Source: Capnocytophaga sp. oral taxon 878
GTDB lineage: Bacteria; Bacteroidota; Bacteroidia; Flavobacteriales; Flavobacteriaceae
Reading direction: 5' to 3'
Length of the DNA: 64,000 bases
NCBI RefSeq assembly: GCF_002999135.1
Contig: NZ_CP027229.1
Coordinates: forward strand, 806,001 to 870,000
The position numbers and the translations under genes were made by a program. The notes under the pieces were generated by a model. The model saw only the letters and a list, made by a program, of their open reading frames with translations. It was not told the DNA's origin and did not search any database. The stretch's first letter is position 1. Each line of letters opens with the position of its first letter. This document shows positions 55,424 to 64,000 of the stretch, piece after piece.

Positions 55424-56017
55424 ATGATTTACGGATACATTAGAGTCAGTACAGACCGACAAACAGTAGAAAACCAACGTTTTGAAATTAATCAGTTTTG
55501 TGAAAAACAACAATTAGTTGTCAATAAGTGGATTGAAGAAACTATTTCAGGTACTAAAGAAGTACAAGAACGACAATTGGGTAAACTCCTCAAAAAAATG
55601 AAAAAAGGCGATGTGCTTATTTGTTCAGAGCTTTCGCGTTTGGGGCGTAACTTACTGATGATTATGGGGGTGCTCAATGAGTGTATGAACCGCGATATTC
55701 AGGTGTGGACTATCAAAGATAATTATCGCTTGGGGAGCGATATCAATAGCAAAGTGTTGGCATTTGCTTTTGGACTTTCTGCTGAGATTGAACGTAACCT
55801 TATCAGTCAGCGTACCAAAGAGGCATTAGCACGCAAGAAAGCTGAAGGAGTAGTTCTCGGTCGCCCTAAAGGTAGTAAGTCCGCTAAAACAAAACTGACA
55901 GGGCAAGAAAAGAAAATTAAGGAGCTTTTAGAGAAAAAAGTATCGTATTCGGCTATTGGGCGTATTCTTGGGGTGCATAGGCTTACAGTAAGTGCTTTTG
56001 TAAAAGAACGATTATAA
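55424..56017 (+). CDS. Serine recombinase/DNA invertase (Pin/Hin type)
   Basis: A 197-residue small serine recombinase. The catalytic Ser is in YGYIRVSTDRQTVENQ; the conserved SELSRLGRNLLMIM and the long E-helix segment AEIERNLISQRTKEALARKK are present. A helix-turn-helix DNA-binding end follows (YSAIGRILGVHRLTVSAFVK). The size and layout fit invertases rather than large integrases. It starts 108 bp outside the right repeat and is the obvious candidate to flip the specificity cassettes. Its own promoter is unclear. Confidence 0.92.
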   Translation: MIYGYIRVSTDRQTVENQRFEINQFCEKQQLVVNKWIEETISGTKEVQERQLGKLLKKMKKGDVLICSELSRLGRNLLMIMGVLNECMNRDIQVWTIKDNYRLGSDINSKVLAFAFGLSAEIERNLISQRTKEALARKKAEGVVLGRPKGSKSAKTKLTGQEKKIKELLEKKVSYSAIGRILGVHRLTVSAFVKERL

Positions 56018-56094
56018 GTTTATTATCTGATTTTATTAGGCTTTCCAACTTTTTTATAATACATTTGTAGCACTTTTTTAATATTTACAGAAAT

Positions 56095-56735
56095 ATGAAA
56101 CGCATCTTAATTATCTTTTTTGCGCTATCACTTACTCAAGTAAGCCAAGCACAAACTCAAAAATATTCAACCTTTTATATGCAGCGTGCTAGTTTATTTA
56201 GCAAACTGCCTATCACCCCTAAAGATATTGTCTTTATTGGCAATAGTATTACCAATGGTGCCGAGTGGGCTGAACTCTTTCCTCAAAAACACGTAAAAAA
56301 CAGAGGTATTAGCGGCGATACTTCCGAAGGTGTCTACGACCGATTAGACCCCGTTGTTAAAGGTAAGCCCGCTAAAATATTCATTCTCATCGGTATTAAC
56401 GATATTTCTCGCGGAATAAAAGTAGAAAATATTGTAATGAATATGAGGCGAATTGTTGAAAAAATACAAACCGAATCGCCCAAAACAAAAATTTATATTC
56501 AAACAATCCCGATTTCGAAATGTTTAAAGGGCATATGAAACCCCAGCTTATTCAAGAAATTAACCTACACTACCAAAACATAGCCCAAGAGTATAAAGTA
56601 AAATACATCGATATATATTCTCATTTCCTTGAAAAAGGAACCAATAAAATGAATAAAATCTATACCAATGACGGATTGCATTTGCTGGGCGAAGGATATT
56701 TATTGTGGAGCGAAATTATAAAACCATACCTTTAA
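56095..56735 (+). pseudogene. SGNH/GDSL hydrolase gene with frameshift
   Basis: A secreted hydrolase (signal peptide, about 20 residues) with block I IGNSITNGAEW, block II GISGDTSEGVYDRL, block III LIGINDISRG, and a C-terminal DGLHL block V. The frame breaks at about 56503-56512: the first part ends in IYIQTIPISKCLKGI, whereas the other frame continues NPDFEMFKGHMKPQLIQEIN. A few codons (LPxN in relatives) appear deleted. The catalytic Ser and His are on separate frames, so it is probably inactive. A -7 element TACATTTG lies near 56060. Confidence 0.8.
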
Positions 56736-56859
56736 ATAGCCACCCTAAAAAACTTTTTTTAGCCTTCCCTTTCTACTTTTCAGTTTTTTTTCTATCTTTG
56801 CACTCTCAAATCACTATCACTTATTGTTAATTGCTAATTCTTAATTGTTAATTCGCTCA

Positions 56860-58377
56860 ATGGCTAATATCGACACTTTTAAACAAACTATGCACAGCGG
56901 CTATACCTTCAAAGGAGATTACATCACCCTTGGAGGAGCTGTATATGAAGGACAACCTCTTGATAAAGTGTATGTTAATATACCTCTCAAAACCCTAAAC
57001 CGCCACGGACTCATAGCAGGGGCTACAGGTACAGGTAAAACCAAATCACTACAAGTAATGGCAGAACACCTCTCCAAAAAAGGAGTACCCGTACTGCTAA
57101 TGGACCTTAAAGGCGACCTTAGTGGTATTGGTATGAGTGGTGAGGTAAAACCCTTTATACTCGAACGATTAGGCAAAATGGGGCTCGATTTTCAGCCTCA
57201 AGCTTTCCCTACCGAGCTGCTTAGTATCTCTAAGCAAAAAGGTATCCGTATGAGAGCTACAATTTCCGAATTTGGCTCAGTACTCCTTTCACGCATCTTA
57301 GAATTAAGCGATGTACAGGAAGGCGTATTAGCAGTAGTATTTAAATACTGTGACGACCATTCTCTACCGTTATTAGACCTAAAAGACCTAAAAAAAATAC
57401 TACAATACGCTACCGAAGAAGGTAAAGCAAGTTTTGATAAAGAATACGGAACAATCTCCAAATCATCCACTAGTGCTATCCTGCGAAAGCTGGTCGAAAT
57501 AGAGCACCAAGGCGGCGATTTGTTTTTTGGCGAACGCAGTTTTGATCCACAAGACCTCTTGCGTACCAATGCAGCAGGTGAAGGGTATGTGAACATCATC
57601 CGCCTTACCGATATTCAAGACCGCCCTAAGCTGTTCTCTACCTTTATGCTCAGTTTGTTAGCTGAAATCTACACTACTTTCCCCGAAGTAGGTGATTTAG
57701 CAAAACCTAAATTAGTAATTTTTATTGATGAGGCGCATCTTATATTCAATGAGGCTTCCAAGCCACTACTTAACCAGTTAGAGAATATCGTAAAGCTAAT
57801 ACGTTCTAAAGGCGTAGGACTCATTTTCTGTACCCAAAACCCTACCGATATACCCGATGCAGTACTCTCTCAATTAGGTTTAAAAGTACAACACGCCATT
57901 CGTGCTTTTACAGCCAAAGACCGTAAAGCTATTAAGCTCACTGCCGAGAATTACCCTACTTCCGAATTTTATGATATTACCGAAACACTTACCTCTTTAG
58001 GTACAGGTGAAGCACTCATCACTGCTCTTAATGAAAAGGGTATCCCTACACCCTTAGTATCTACAATGATGCGCGCCCCTATGAGTAGGATGGATGTATT
58101 ATCAGATGAGGAAATTAATCTCTTAGTAGATAAGTCTGAATTGGTGACAAAATATAATGAAGTAATAGATCGTGAAAGTGCTTACGAAATACTAAACAAA
58201 AAAATAGAAGAAGTACACCAAGAAGAAGAAAAACAGAAAGAGGAAACAAAGGCTGCCGAAAAAGCTCCTGCCACAAAAAGCACAAAACGCACTACACAAA
58301 ACCCTTTAGTAAAGATGGTTACTAGTGCTACATTTATGCGTGGCGTATTAGGAATATTAAAAAAAATTATTAAATAA
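56860..58377 (+). CDS. HerA-like ATPase, DUF853 family
   Basis: A protein of 505 residues. N-terminal beta domain, Walker A GATGTGKTKSL, then LLMDLKGDLSGIG, Walker B VIFIDEAHLIFNEA and FCTQNPTDIPDAVLSQLG, matching the DUF853/YjgR group of HerA-FtsK ATPases. The C-terminus is Lys/Glu-rich. Role unknown, perhaps DNA or protein translocation. I place the start at ATG 56860; the in-frame TTG at 56845 is in a repetitive leader. The stop overlaps the next ATG by one base. Confidence 0.88.
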   Translation: MANIDTFKQTMHSGYTFKGDYITLGGAVYEGQPLDKVYVNIPLKTLNRHGLIAGATGTGKTKSLQVMAEHLSKKGVPVLLMDLKGDLSGIGMSGEVKPFILERLGKMGLDFQPQAFPTELLSISKQKGIRMRATISEFGSVLLSRILELSDVQEGVLAVVFKYCDDHSLPLLDLKDLKKILQYATEEGKASFDKEYGTISKSSTSAILRKLVEIEHQGGDLFFGERSFDPQDLLRTNAAGEGYVNIIRLTDIQDRPKLFSTFMLSLLAEIYTTFPEVGDLAKPKLVIFIDEAHLIFNEASKPLLNQLENIVKLIRSKGVGLIFCTQNPTDIPDAVLSQLGLKVQHAIRAFTAKDRKAIKLTAENYPTSEFYDITETLTSLGTGEALITALNEKGIPTPLVSTMMRAPMSRMDVLSDEEINLLVDKSELVTKYNEVIDRESAYEILNKKIEEVHQEEEKQKEETKAAEKAPATKSTKRTTQNPLVKMVTSATFMRGVLGILKKIIK

Positions 58378-58922
58378 TGAAAAAGTACATTATCACTGCC
58401 GTAGCTCTTATAGGGCTTGTTGCTTGTAATAACAGCAAAAACGACTTTTTAATTACAAATACCAATGTAGGAGTACTACAAAAAGATACTCCTATACAAA
58501 AATTAGATTCTATTTTTGCAAAAGATTCTATTGTGAACTCTTCATTAGAAGGCGAATTACGCTATGCTAGTGCTGAACGTATTACTATTTTTAGCAAAGA
58601 CGGTAAAGAACTACTTGAAATCACTCCTACCACTAATGATAAAGGAGAAAAAGTAGTGGAAAGTGTATTTGTACTCTCATCTCAATACACTACCGAAAAA
58701 GGAATTTCATTGGAAAGCACTTTTAAAGATGTAAAAACCAAATACCCTGAATTGAGTATCGAACCTTCTCTTAGCAGTGTTATTGTAAGCCCAAAAGGAC
58801 AGAATTTCTATTTTACTTTTGCTCATTCAGCACTGAAAAATGCTTTCAGCCTTACCGATGCTATTACCGAGAATGATATAGACGAAAACGCTAAAATCAC
58901 TCGCATTACTATTAATTTCTAA
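58377..58922 (+). CDS. Hypothetical lipoprotein (possibly DUF1131-like)
   Basis: A 181-residue lipoprotein with lipobox LIGLVAC (Cys17). The beta-rich mature part (VGVLQKDTPIQKLDSIF; SVIVSPKGQNFYFTF) has a faint resemblance to DUF1131 proteins, but I am not sure. It overlaps the HerA-like gene by one base and precedes the ribB gene by 52 bp. Confidence 0.55.
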   Translation: MKKYIITAVALIGLVACNNSKNDFLITNTNVGVLQKDTPIQKLDSIFAKDSIVNSSLEGELRYASAERITIFSKDGKELLEITPTTNDKGEKVVESVFVLSSQYTTEKGISLESTFKDVKTKYPELSIEPSLSSVIVSPKGQNFYFTFAHSALKNAFSLTDAITENDIDENAKITRITINF

Positions 58923-58974
58923 AACAAAACCTCACATAGTCCAATCTGTGTGAAAAATCAAATAAAATACTAAA

Positions 58975-60099
58975 ATGAACAACATCAAACTAAATACCAT
59001 CGATGAAGCTATTGATGATATTAAAAAAGGTAAAGTAGTTATTGTTGTAGACGACGAGAACCGCGAAAATGAAGGCGATTTTATTGCTGCTGCCGAAAAG
59101 GTAACCCCCGAAATGATTAATTTTATGATTACTCACGGAAGGGGCTTAGTTTGCGCTCCTCTTACCGAAAAACGTTGTGCCGAACTTGATTTACCTATGA
59201 TGGTGCAAAACAATACAGTTTTGCACGAAACTCAGTTCACTGTATCTATCGATCTTAAAGGTCACGGTTGTACTACTGGTATCTCAGCTTTTGATCGTGC
59301 TAAAACAATTCAATCCTTAGTAAACCCCGATACTAAACCTTTTGATTTAGGTCGCCCTGGGCATATATTCCCTCTCCGTGCCAAAGAAGGTGGTGTACTA
59401 CGTCGTACAGGGCATACCGAAGCAGCCATTGATCTTACCCGTATTGCAGGGCTTTATCCTGCTGGTATATTAGTAGAAATCCTCAATGAAGATGGTACTA
59501 TGGCACGCTTACCACAGTTGGTAGAGGTTGCTAAAAAGTTTGATCTTAAAATCATATCTATTGAAGATCTCATTGCTTACCGTATGCGCAAAGATACATT
59601 AGTAGTGAAAAAAGAAGATTTTGCTTTACAAACTCCTTATGGTGAGTTCCGTCTCCGCGCTTATGAGCAAACAACTAATAAGCAGATACATTTAGCCTTT
59701 ACCAAAGGTTCTTGGAAAGCCGATGAACCTGTACTCACCCGTGTACATTCATCTTTTATCAGCAATGATATTTTAGAGGTATTAGCTGGTGATAAAGATA
59801 ATCCTTTAGAACGTATCTTTAAAAAAATTAATGAAGAAGGCAAAGGAGCCGTAATAGTAATTAACAAAGAAGGCTATTCACAAAACCTCCTACAACATAT
59901 CACCGAGATAAAAGAACACCAAAACGGACATCCGCTACCTCAGGCTACAAAAGATACCAAAGATATAGGTATGGGAGCCCAAATACTTAATGATTTAGGT
60001 ATACGAAAGCTTCGTTTGCTCACCAACTCTAAAAACGCTTCTAGCTATGTAGGTATGTCAGGCTACGGACTTGAAATAACTGAAGAAATATCTTATTAA
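58975..60099 (+). CDS. ribB: 3,4-dihydroxy-2-butanone-4-phosphate synthase with degenerate GTP cyclohydrolase II domain
   Basis: A 374-residue RibBA-type fusion in riboflavin synthesis. The N-terminal half (1-205) is an intact DHBP synthase: DDENRENEGDF (27-37), HGCTTGISAFDRA (97-109), GHTEA. The C-terminal half (about 215-374) has the GTP cyclohydrolase II outline, but where active enzymes have RVHSECLTGD...CDC it reads RVHSSFISNDILEVLAGDKD, without any of the three zinc cysteines. It should therefore work only as RibB; a separate RibA is expected elsewhere. It overlaps the porD-like gene by one base. Confidence 0.9.
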   Translation: MNNIKLNTIDEAIDDIKKGKVVIVVDDENRENEGDFIAAAEKVTPEMINFMITHGRGLVCAPLTEKRCAELDLPMMVQNNTVLHETQFTVSIDLKGHGCTTGISAFDRAKTIQSLVNPDTKPFDLGRPGHIFPLRAKEGGVLRRTGHTEAAIDLTRIAGLYPAGILVEILNEDGTMARLPQLVEVAKKFDLKIISIEDLIAYRMRKDTLVVKKEDFALQTPYGEFRLRAYEQTTNKQIHLAFTKGSWKADEPVLTRVHSSFISNDILEVLAGDKDNPLERIFKKINEEGKGAVIVINKEGYSQNLLQHITEIKEHQNGHPLPQATKDTKDIGMGAQILNDLGIRKLRLLTNSKNASSYVGMSGYGLEITEEISY

Positions 60100-60980
60100 T
60101 GAAAAGAATATTGTTCATCTTATCATTGCTGTTGAGTTCTTGGGCTATTGCTCAGGAGCTTAATGCTGTGGTTACTGTTAATACACAACAAGTGAACTTA
60201 AGCAATAGACAGGTATTCAAAACCTTAGAAAAATCATTGCGAGAGTTTATCAACCAAACACGGTGGACAGATCTTAAGGTACGTGAAAATGAACGACTAA
60301 ATTGTAGCTTTACTTTAGTAATTCACAAGTATGAAAATTCTCATTACGAGGCAAATTTATTAGTACAATCATCACGCCCTGTGTTTAATTCAGCCTACCA
60401 AACACCTGTTTTTAACCTGCAAGATAAAGAAGTATCTTTTGATTATCAAGAGTATGCCACTTTGTCTTTTAATGAAAGTACCTTTGAATCAAACCTCACT
60501 TCCGTAGTGGCATACTACATCTACATTCTCTTAGGTTTAGATGCCAATACATTTGCTCCTAATAGTGGAAAACCTTATTTTATCAAAGCTCAACAAATAG
60601 CCAATACTGCTAAAACTACTAGTTATGCTGGCTGGGCAGACGATGGTAAAAATAACCGCTTTACTCTCATTACCGAGCTTATATCAGAAAATTATGAGGC
60701 TTACCACAAGGCTTATTACCAGTACCACCGTGTAGGTTTAGACCTTATGAGTACTGACGAAAAGGCAGCTAAAGAAGGTATACAAAATGCTATTTTGATG
60801 TTAGAACAAATCCCTAGCTTACGTCTTAATTCGTATGCTATGGTAGCTTTCTTCAATGCCAAAGCTGATGAAATAGCGGCTATCTTCTCAGGCGGAGCTA
60901 TCTTCGATTCTAAAAAACTCAAAGAAACACTGCTCAAATTAGCACCTGCCCAACTTACCAAATGGAATGAAATTAAATAA
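60099..60980 (+). CDS. porD: DUF4835 family protein, PorD-like
   Basis: A 293-residue secreted protein with a signal peptide (MKRILFILSLLLSSWAIAQ). The segments FKTLEKSLREFINQTRWTD and YYIYILLGLDANTFAPNSG are typical of DUF4835, the family containing PorD of the type IX secretion system in Bacteroidota. It is directly before recN, an order common in flavobacteria. The T9SS role is from family knowledge, not from this sequence. Confidence 0.82.
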   Translation: MKRILFILSLLLSSWAIAQELNAVVTVNTQQVNLSNRQVFKTLEKSLREFINQTRWTDLKVRENERLNCSFTLVIHKYENSHYEANLLVQSSRPVFNSAYQTPVFNLQDKEVSFDYQEYATLSFNESTFESNLTSVVAYYIYILLGLDANTFAPNSGKPYFIKAQQIANTAKTTSYAGWADDGKNNRFTLITELISENYEAYHKAYYQYHRVGLDLMSTDEKAAKEGIQNAILMLEQIPSLRLNSYAMVAFFNAKADEIAAIFSGGAIFDSKKLKETLLKLAPAQLTKWNEIK

Positions 60981-60985
60981 CAACT

Positions 60986-62644
60986 ATGCTTACGGCTTTA
61001 TCAATAAAGAACTACGCCCTTATCGACGACCTCAAAGTTGATTTCCCTGAAGGTTTTATCATTATCACAGGTGAAACAGGTTCAGGTAAGTCTATTATGC
61101 TTGATGCCCTCTCTCTGATATTAGGGAAACGTGCTGATATGTCTGCTTTGCGTAACAAAGATGAAAAATGTATCATAGAAGCTGAATTTTCTATTGAAAA
61201 GTACCAATTCCAAGCATTGTTTGACGAGTTAGAAATAGACTACGATCCTCAAACTATTATCCGTCGTGAGATACTCTCATCAGGTAAATCACGTGCTTTT
61301 GTTAATGATGCTCCTGTTACCTTAGATGTACTTAGCCGCTTAGGAGAATTATTAGTTGATATTCATTCACAACACCAAACCCTTGCCCTTAGTGATACTG
61401 CTTTTCAGTTTGAAATTATCGATGCTATAGCAAATGATAAAGCTTTATTAGATGAATACATCCGGCTGCACCAGTTACTAAAGAAAGAGCAAAAAAAATT
61501 ACAAGAGCTTATTGAGTTCCAAAAAAATGCTAATAAAGAATATGATTATAACCTTCATCAGCTAAAAGAACTCAAATCGGCTATGTTAGAAGAGGGTATT
61601 CTAGAGGAATTAGAAGAAAGCTATGAAGAAGCCTCTAATATTGAGGAAATTAAAGAGAGTGTAGGAGAGAGTCTATACTTACTAAATGATGAAAATGTAG
61701 GTATCTTAAACAATTTACGTGAACTAAGACACGCTTTTTCATCGCTTACTGAGTATAAACAGCAATACCGTGAGCTATATAATCGTATCGACTCTGTTTT
61801 CTTAGAGTTAGATGACTTAGGCAGCGAAATAGCCGATATTGATGAGAACATAGAAACAGACCCTGAAAGTCTTGAAGAAATATCTAATCAGCTTAATAAA
61901 ATCTATTCTTTACAAAAGAAACACAAAGTATCAACAGTTGAAGAGCTTATCGCTATCCAAAAGGAATTAGAAGAAGCTGTATCTAAAACTGAAAATGTTG
62001 ATTTTGAACTTAATAACCAACATAAGTTAGTAGCTGAGCAACAAGCTGCTACCCTTACAAAAGCTACAGAACTTCACAAAGTACGCACAAAGGTACTCCC
62101 AGCTCTTGATAAAAAGCTTACCAGCTTTATGCATGAATTGGGAATGCCTAATGGTAAATTTGCAATTACTCTTACTGCTACCGATAATTTCTTTAGTAAT
62201 GGTAATGATGAGCTTTCATTCCTATTCTCTGCTAATAAAGGTGGTGATTTTGGTCAGTTAAAGAAAGTAGCTTCAGGAGGTGAGCTTTCTCGTATTATGC
62301 TGGCTGTAAAAGCTATTATGGCAGAGCATACTGCTTTACCTACCATTATGTTTGATGAAATTGATACAGGGGTATCAGGTGAAATATCACAGAAAATGGG
62401 TGATATTATGAAAACTATGAGCCAAAACCGACAAGTGTTTGCCATCACTCACCTACCTCAAATTGCTGCCAAAGGGGCTTATCATTTTAAGGTTTTTAAA
62501 GATGATGTAAATGGAAAAACTACAACCCACCTCAAGCTCCTTACTGAAGAGGAACGCATTACTGAACTCTCCGAAATGCTTGAAGGTAAAAATAGTGGTG
62601 CCTCAGCTCGTAACCATGCTATAGAACTCCTCCGTAAAGGATAA
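60986..62644 (+). CDS. recN: DNA repair protein RecN
   Basis: A 552-residue SMC-like repair ATPase. Walker A GETGSGKSIMLDAL near the N-terminus, long coiled coil in the middle (about 155-365), signature SGGELSRIMLAVKAI and Walker B PTIMFDEIDTGVSG, then AITHLPQIAAKG. It acts in double-strand break repair. It starts 5 bp after the porD-like gene. Confidence 0.97.
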   Translation: MLTALSIKNYALIDDLKVDFPEGFIIITGETGSGKSIMLDALSLILGKRADMSALRNKDEKCIIEAEFSIEKYQFQALFDELEIDYDPQTIIRREILSSGKSRAFVNDAPVTLDVLSRLGELLVDIHSQHQTLALSDTAFQFEIIDAIANDKALLDEYIRLHQLLKKEQKKLQELIEFQKNANKEYDYNLHQLKELKSAMLEEGILEELEESYEEASNIEEIKESVGESLYLLNDENVGILNNLRELRHAFSSLTEYKQQYRELYNRIDSVFLELDDLGSEIADIDENIETDPESLEEISNQLNKIYSLQKKHKVSTVEELIAIQKELEEAVSKTENVDFELNNQHKLVAEQQAATLTKATELHKVRTKVLPALDKKLTSFMHELGMPNGKFAITLTATDNFFSNGNDELSFLFSANKGGDFGQLKKVASGGELSRIMLAVKAIMAEHTALPTIMFDEIDTGVSGEISQKMGDIMKTMSQNRQVFAITHLPQIAAKGAYHFKVFKDDVNGKTTTHLKLLTEEERITELSEMLEGKNSGASARNHAIELLRKG

Positions 62645-62660
62645 AGTAATAAACAAATAA

Positions 62661-62700
62661 AAAATGAGTCAAATAGGGTATACCCTATTTGACTCATTTT
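62661..62700. terminator. Perfect 40-bp palindrome, bidirectional terminator
   Basis: Two exact 20-bp arms (AAAATGAGTCAAATAGGGTA and its complement) meet without spacer, with A- and T-runs at the ends, between convergent recN and uvrD. Confidence 0.92.
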
Positions 62701-62727
62701 TTATTACTTTGCTTGTAATTAATATGT

Positions 62728-64000
62728 TTAATTGATGATAGTTAGCTTAGCAAAACGCAATAATATATTTTTCAAGCCTCCTACTTCAAAGTTTATTTGA
62801 GCTTTTTTATCATTTCCTGCACCTTCCAAAGTTATTACCTTCCCTTTACCAAAACGCTCATGATATACCATTGTACCTATTTCCAATCCGTTATAAGCAG
62901 CTTTATTTATAGGAGCATTCTGCATAGTATTCATAGGTTTAAGCTTACGTAATCGTTGCTGCTCATCTGCAGTAGGAGCATTTTTAGAGGGTGGAGTACC
63001 GCTAATTGGTTTCTGCAAGCGCAATTTACTCTTATCTACTTCTCCAAAAATATCTCTATCTATCAATGGTTTGTAACGATAGTTAGGATTAGATAGGGTA
63101 GGAGTGAGGTACTGTAAATACTGCCCATCTATTTCTTCAATAAACCTACTAGGCTCGGTATCGGATAAGTTCCCAAATCTATAACGTCTTTCGGCATAAG
63201 TAAGATAAGCCTGTTTTTCTGCTCTTGTAAGGGCTACATAAAAAAGCCTTCGTTCTTCTTCTAACTCCTCTCGTGATTGAATACTCTTTGCTGAAGGAAA
63301 AAGATCTTCTTCCATTCCCACTACATACACATAAGGAAACTCTAATCCTTTAGCTAAGTGAATAGTCATTAAGGCTACTCGGTCATCATCATCAATTTCT
63401 TTATCAGTATCGGTAGCCAATGATACATCTTCTAAGTACTCTGAAAGACTACCTGTACTATCAGCTACATCTTCTTGCCCTGCAACGAAATCCTTTATAC
63501 CATTGAGCATCTCCTCAATATTCTCCATTTTGGCAATCCCTTCAGGAGTACCATCTTTTTTAAATTCTTGTAACAATCCTGTTTTCTTAGCTACCAGTTC
63601 TGCCACCTCAAAGGCATTGGCTTCTTTGTTAAAGGCTTGCAGGTTCAGTATCATCACTACAAAGTCGGTGAGTTTTTGCCTTGTAGAGGTGTTAATGTGC
63701 AACTCTAGAATCTTATTAATGTTGTACATTATTTCAAAAATCGACTTTTTATAATGATTAGCGGTAAGAGTAAGTTTCTCCAAAGTACTCTCTCCTATAC
63801 CTCGTGCAGGAAAGTTAATAATTCTGATGAGAGCCTCCTCATCATTAGGGTTGATAATAAGGCGCAGGTAAGCCAACATATCTTTGATTTCCTTACGTTG
63901 GTAGAAAGAAAGTCCTCCATAGATGCGGTATGGAATATCACGCTTTCGCAACGCATCCTCAATGGCTCTTGATTGTGAGTTCGTACGGTACAATACTGCA
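62728..64000 (-). CDS. UvrD/PcrA-type DNA helicase, C-terminal part
   Basis: The gene runs off the right edge; the frame is open to 64000 (VLYRTNSQSRAIEDAL at the top, helicase motif IV). Motif V/VI regions VALMTIHLAKGLEFPYVYVV and EERRLFYVALTRAEKQAYL are complete. The C-terminal end GTMVYHERFGKGKVITLEG is the Tudor-like tail typical of PcrA/UvrD. It is a 3'-to-5' helicase for excision repair and replication conflicts. Confidence 0.93.
   Translation of the reverse strand, partial: AVLYRTNSQSRAIEDALRKRDIPYRIYGGLSFYQRKEIKDMLAYLRLIINPNDEEALIRIINFPARGIGESTLEKLTLTANHYKKSIFEIMYNINKILELHINTSTRQKLTDFVVMILNLQAFNKEANAFEVAELVAKKTGLLQEFKKDGTPEGIAKMENIEEMLNGIKDFVAGQEDVADSTGSLSEYLEDVSLATDTDKEIDDDDRVALMTIHLAKGLEFPYVYVVGMEEDLFPSAKSIQSREELEEERRLFYVALTRAEKQAYLTYAERRYRFGNLSDTEPSRFIEEIDGQYLQYLTPTLSNPNYRYKPLIDRDIFGEVDKSKLRLQKPISGTPPSKNAPTADEQQRLRKLKPMNTMQNAPINKAAYNGLEIGTMVYHERFGKGKVITLEGAGNDKKAQINFEVGGLKNILLRFAKLTIIN

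Overview
The window is chromosomal DNA of a low-GC member of the Bacteroidota, most likely family Flavobacteriaceae; Capnocytophaga is my best guess, but that is inference. The evidence is a SusC/SusD operon, the gliding ATPase GldA, a DUF4835/PorD-like type IX secretion protein, bacillithiol synthesis (BshA), and many promoters of the Bacteroidota form TTTG-N19/20-TAnnTTTG. It is mostly a housekeeping backbone broken by three accessory patches. Two genes run off the edges: a DUF4139 protein on the left and a UvrD/PcrA helicase on the right.

Region by region. 1-6.7 kb: DUF4139 protein, acyltransferase, MFS exporter, rlmH, an HtrA protease behind a sigma-54-type promoter, and pckA. 6.9-14.1 kb: a four-gene outer-membrane uptake operon (SusC, SusD, Mx1 metallopeptidase lipoprotein, DUF4302 lipoprotein). 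14.3-16.5 kb: initiator tRNA, alr, an enoyl-CoA hydratase and tRNA-Ala. 16.9-17.9 kb: a membrane acyltransferase. 17.9-20.7 kb (accessory): decayed ORF fragments including a PKD-domain end, an Imm1-like immunity protein, an ankyrin gene with a nonsense codon, and two orphans. 20.7-27.1 kb: an ffh-DUF2750-folD-ABC exporter-isochorismate synthase-DUF4369 operon. 27.2-34.7 kb: gpmA, an AsmA-like protein, gldA, a TPR membrane protein, truA and a TPR protein. 34.7-36.3 kb (accessory): a hypothetical protein and a frameshifted LRR gene. 36.3-42.4 kb: M48 protease and punA, an alpha/beta hydrolase, a thioesterase, and dnaA-ald. 42.5-50.2 kb: recQ, DUF3109, recR, a low-MW phosphatase, a VOC protein, nadD-gmk-yicC and bshA. 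50.2-56.7 kb (accessory): a type IIG restriction-modification gene, an inverted second specificity cassette, a serine recombinase and a broken GDSL hydrolase. 56.8-64 kb: a HerA-like ATPase, a lipoprotein, ribB(A), porD and recN, then uvrD on the other strand.

The most interesting system lies at 50.6-56.0 kb. A 1218-residue type IIG enzyme has its last 262 codons (the target-recognition domain) in a segment of about 1.8 kb flanked by inverted repeats of about 135 bp (about 91% identical by eye, perfect over the outermost 17 bp). An alternative recognition domain sits in the segment in the opposite orientation, and a Pin/Hin-type serine recombinase starts 108 bp outside it. Both cassettes share the repeat in the same reading frame, so inversion would swap DNA specificity; a convergent terminator sits at the centre of symmetry. 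Both cassettes carry frameshifts in this sequence, which may mean decay, an extra on/off layer, or sequence error.

Other points of note: an 11-bp tandem repeat found upstream of three plus-strand genes, each followed by the same extended promoter; an alanine dehydrogenase homologue whose NAD-binding glycine loop is altered; and a RibBA-type protein that has lost the zinc cysteines of its cyclohydrolase half.
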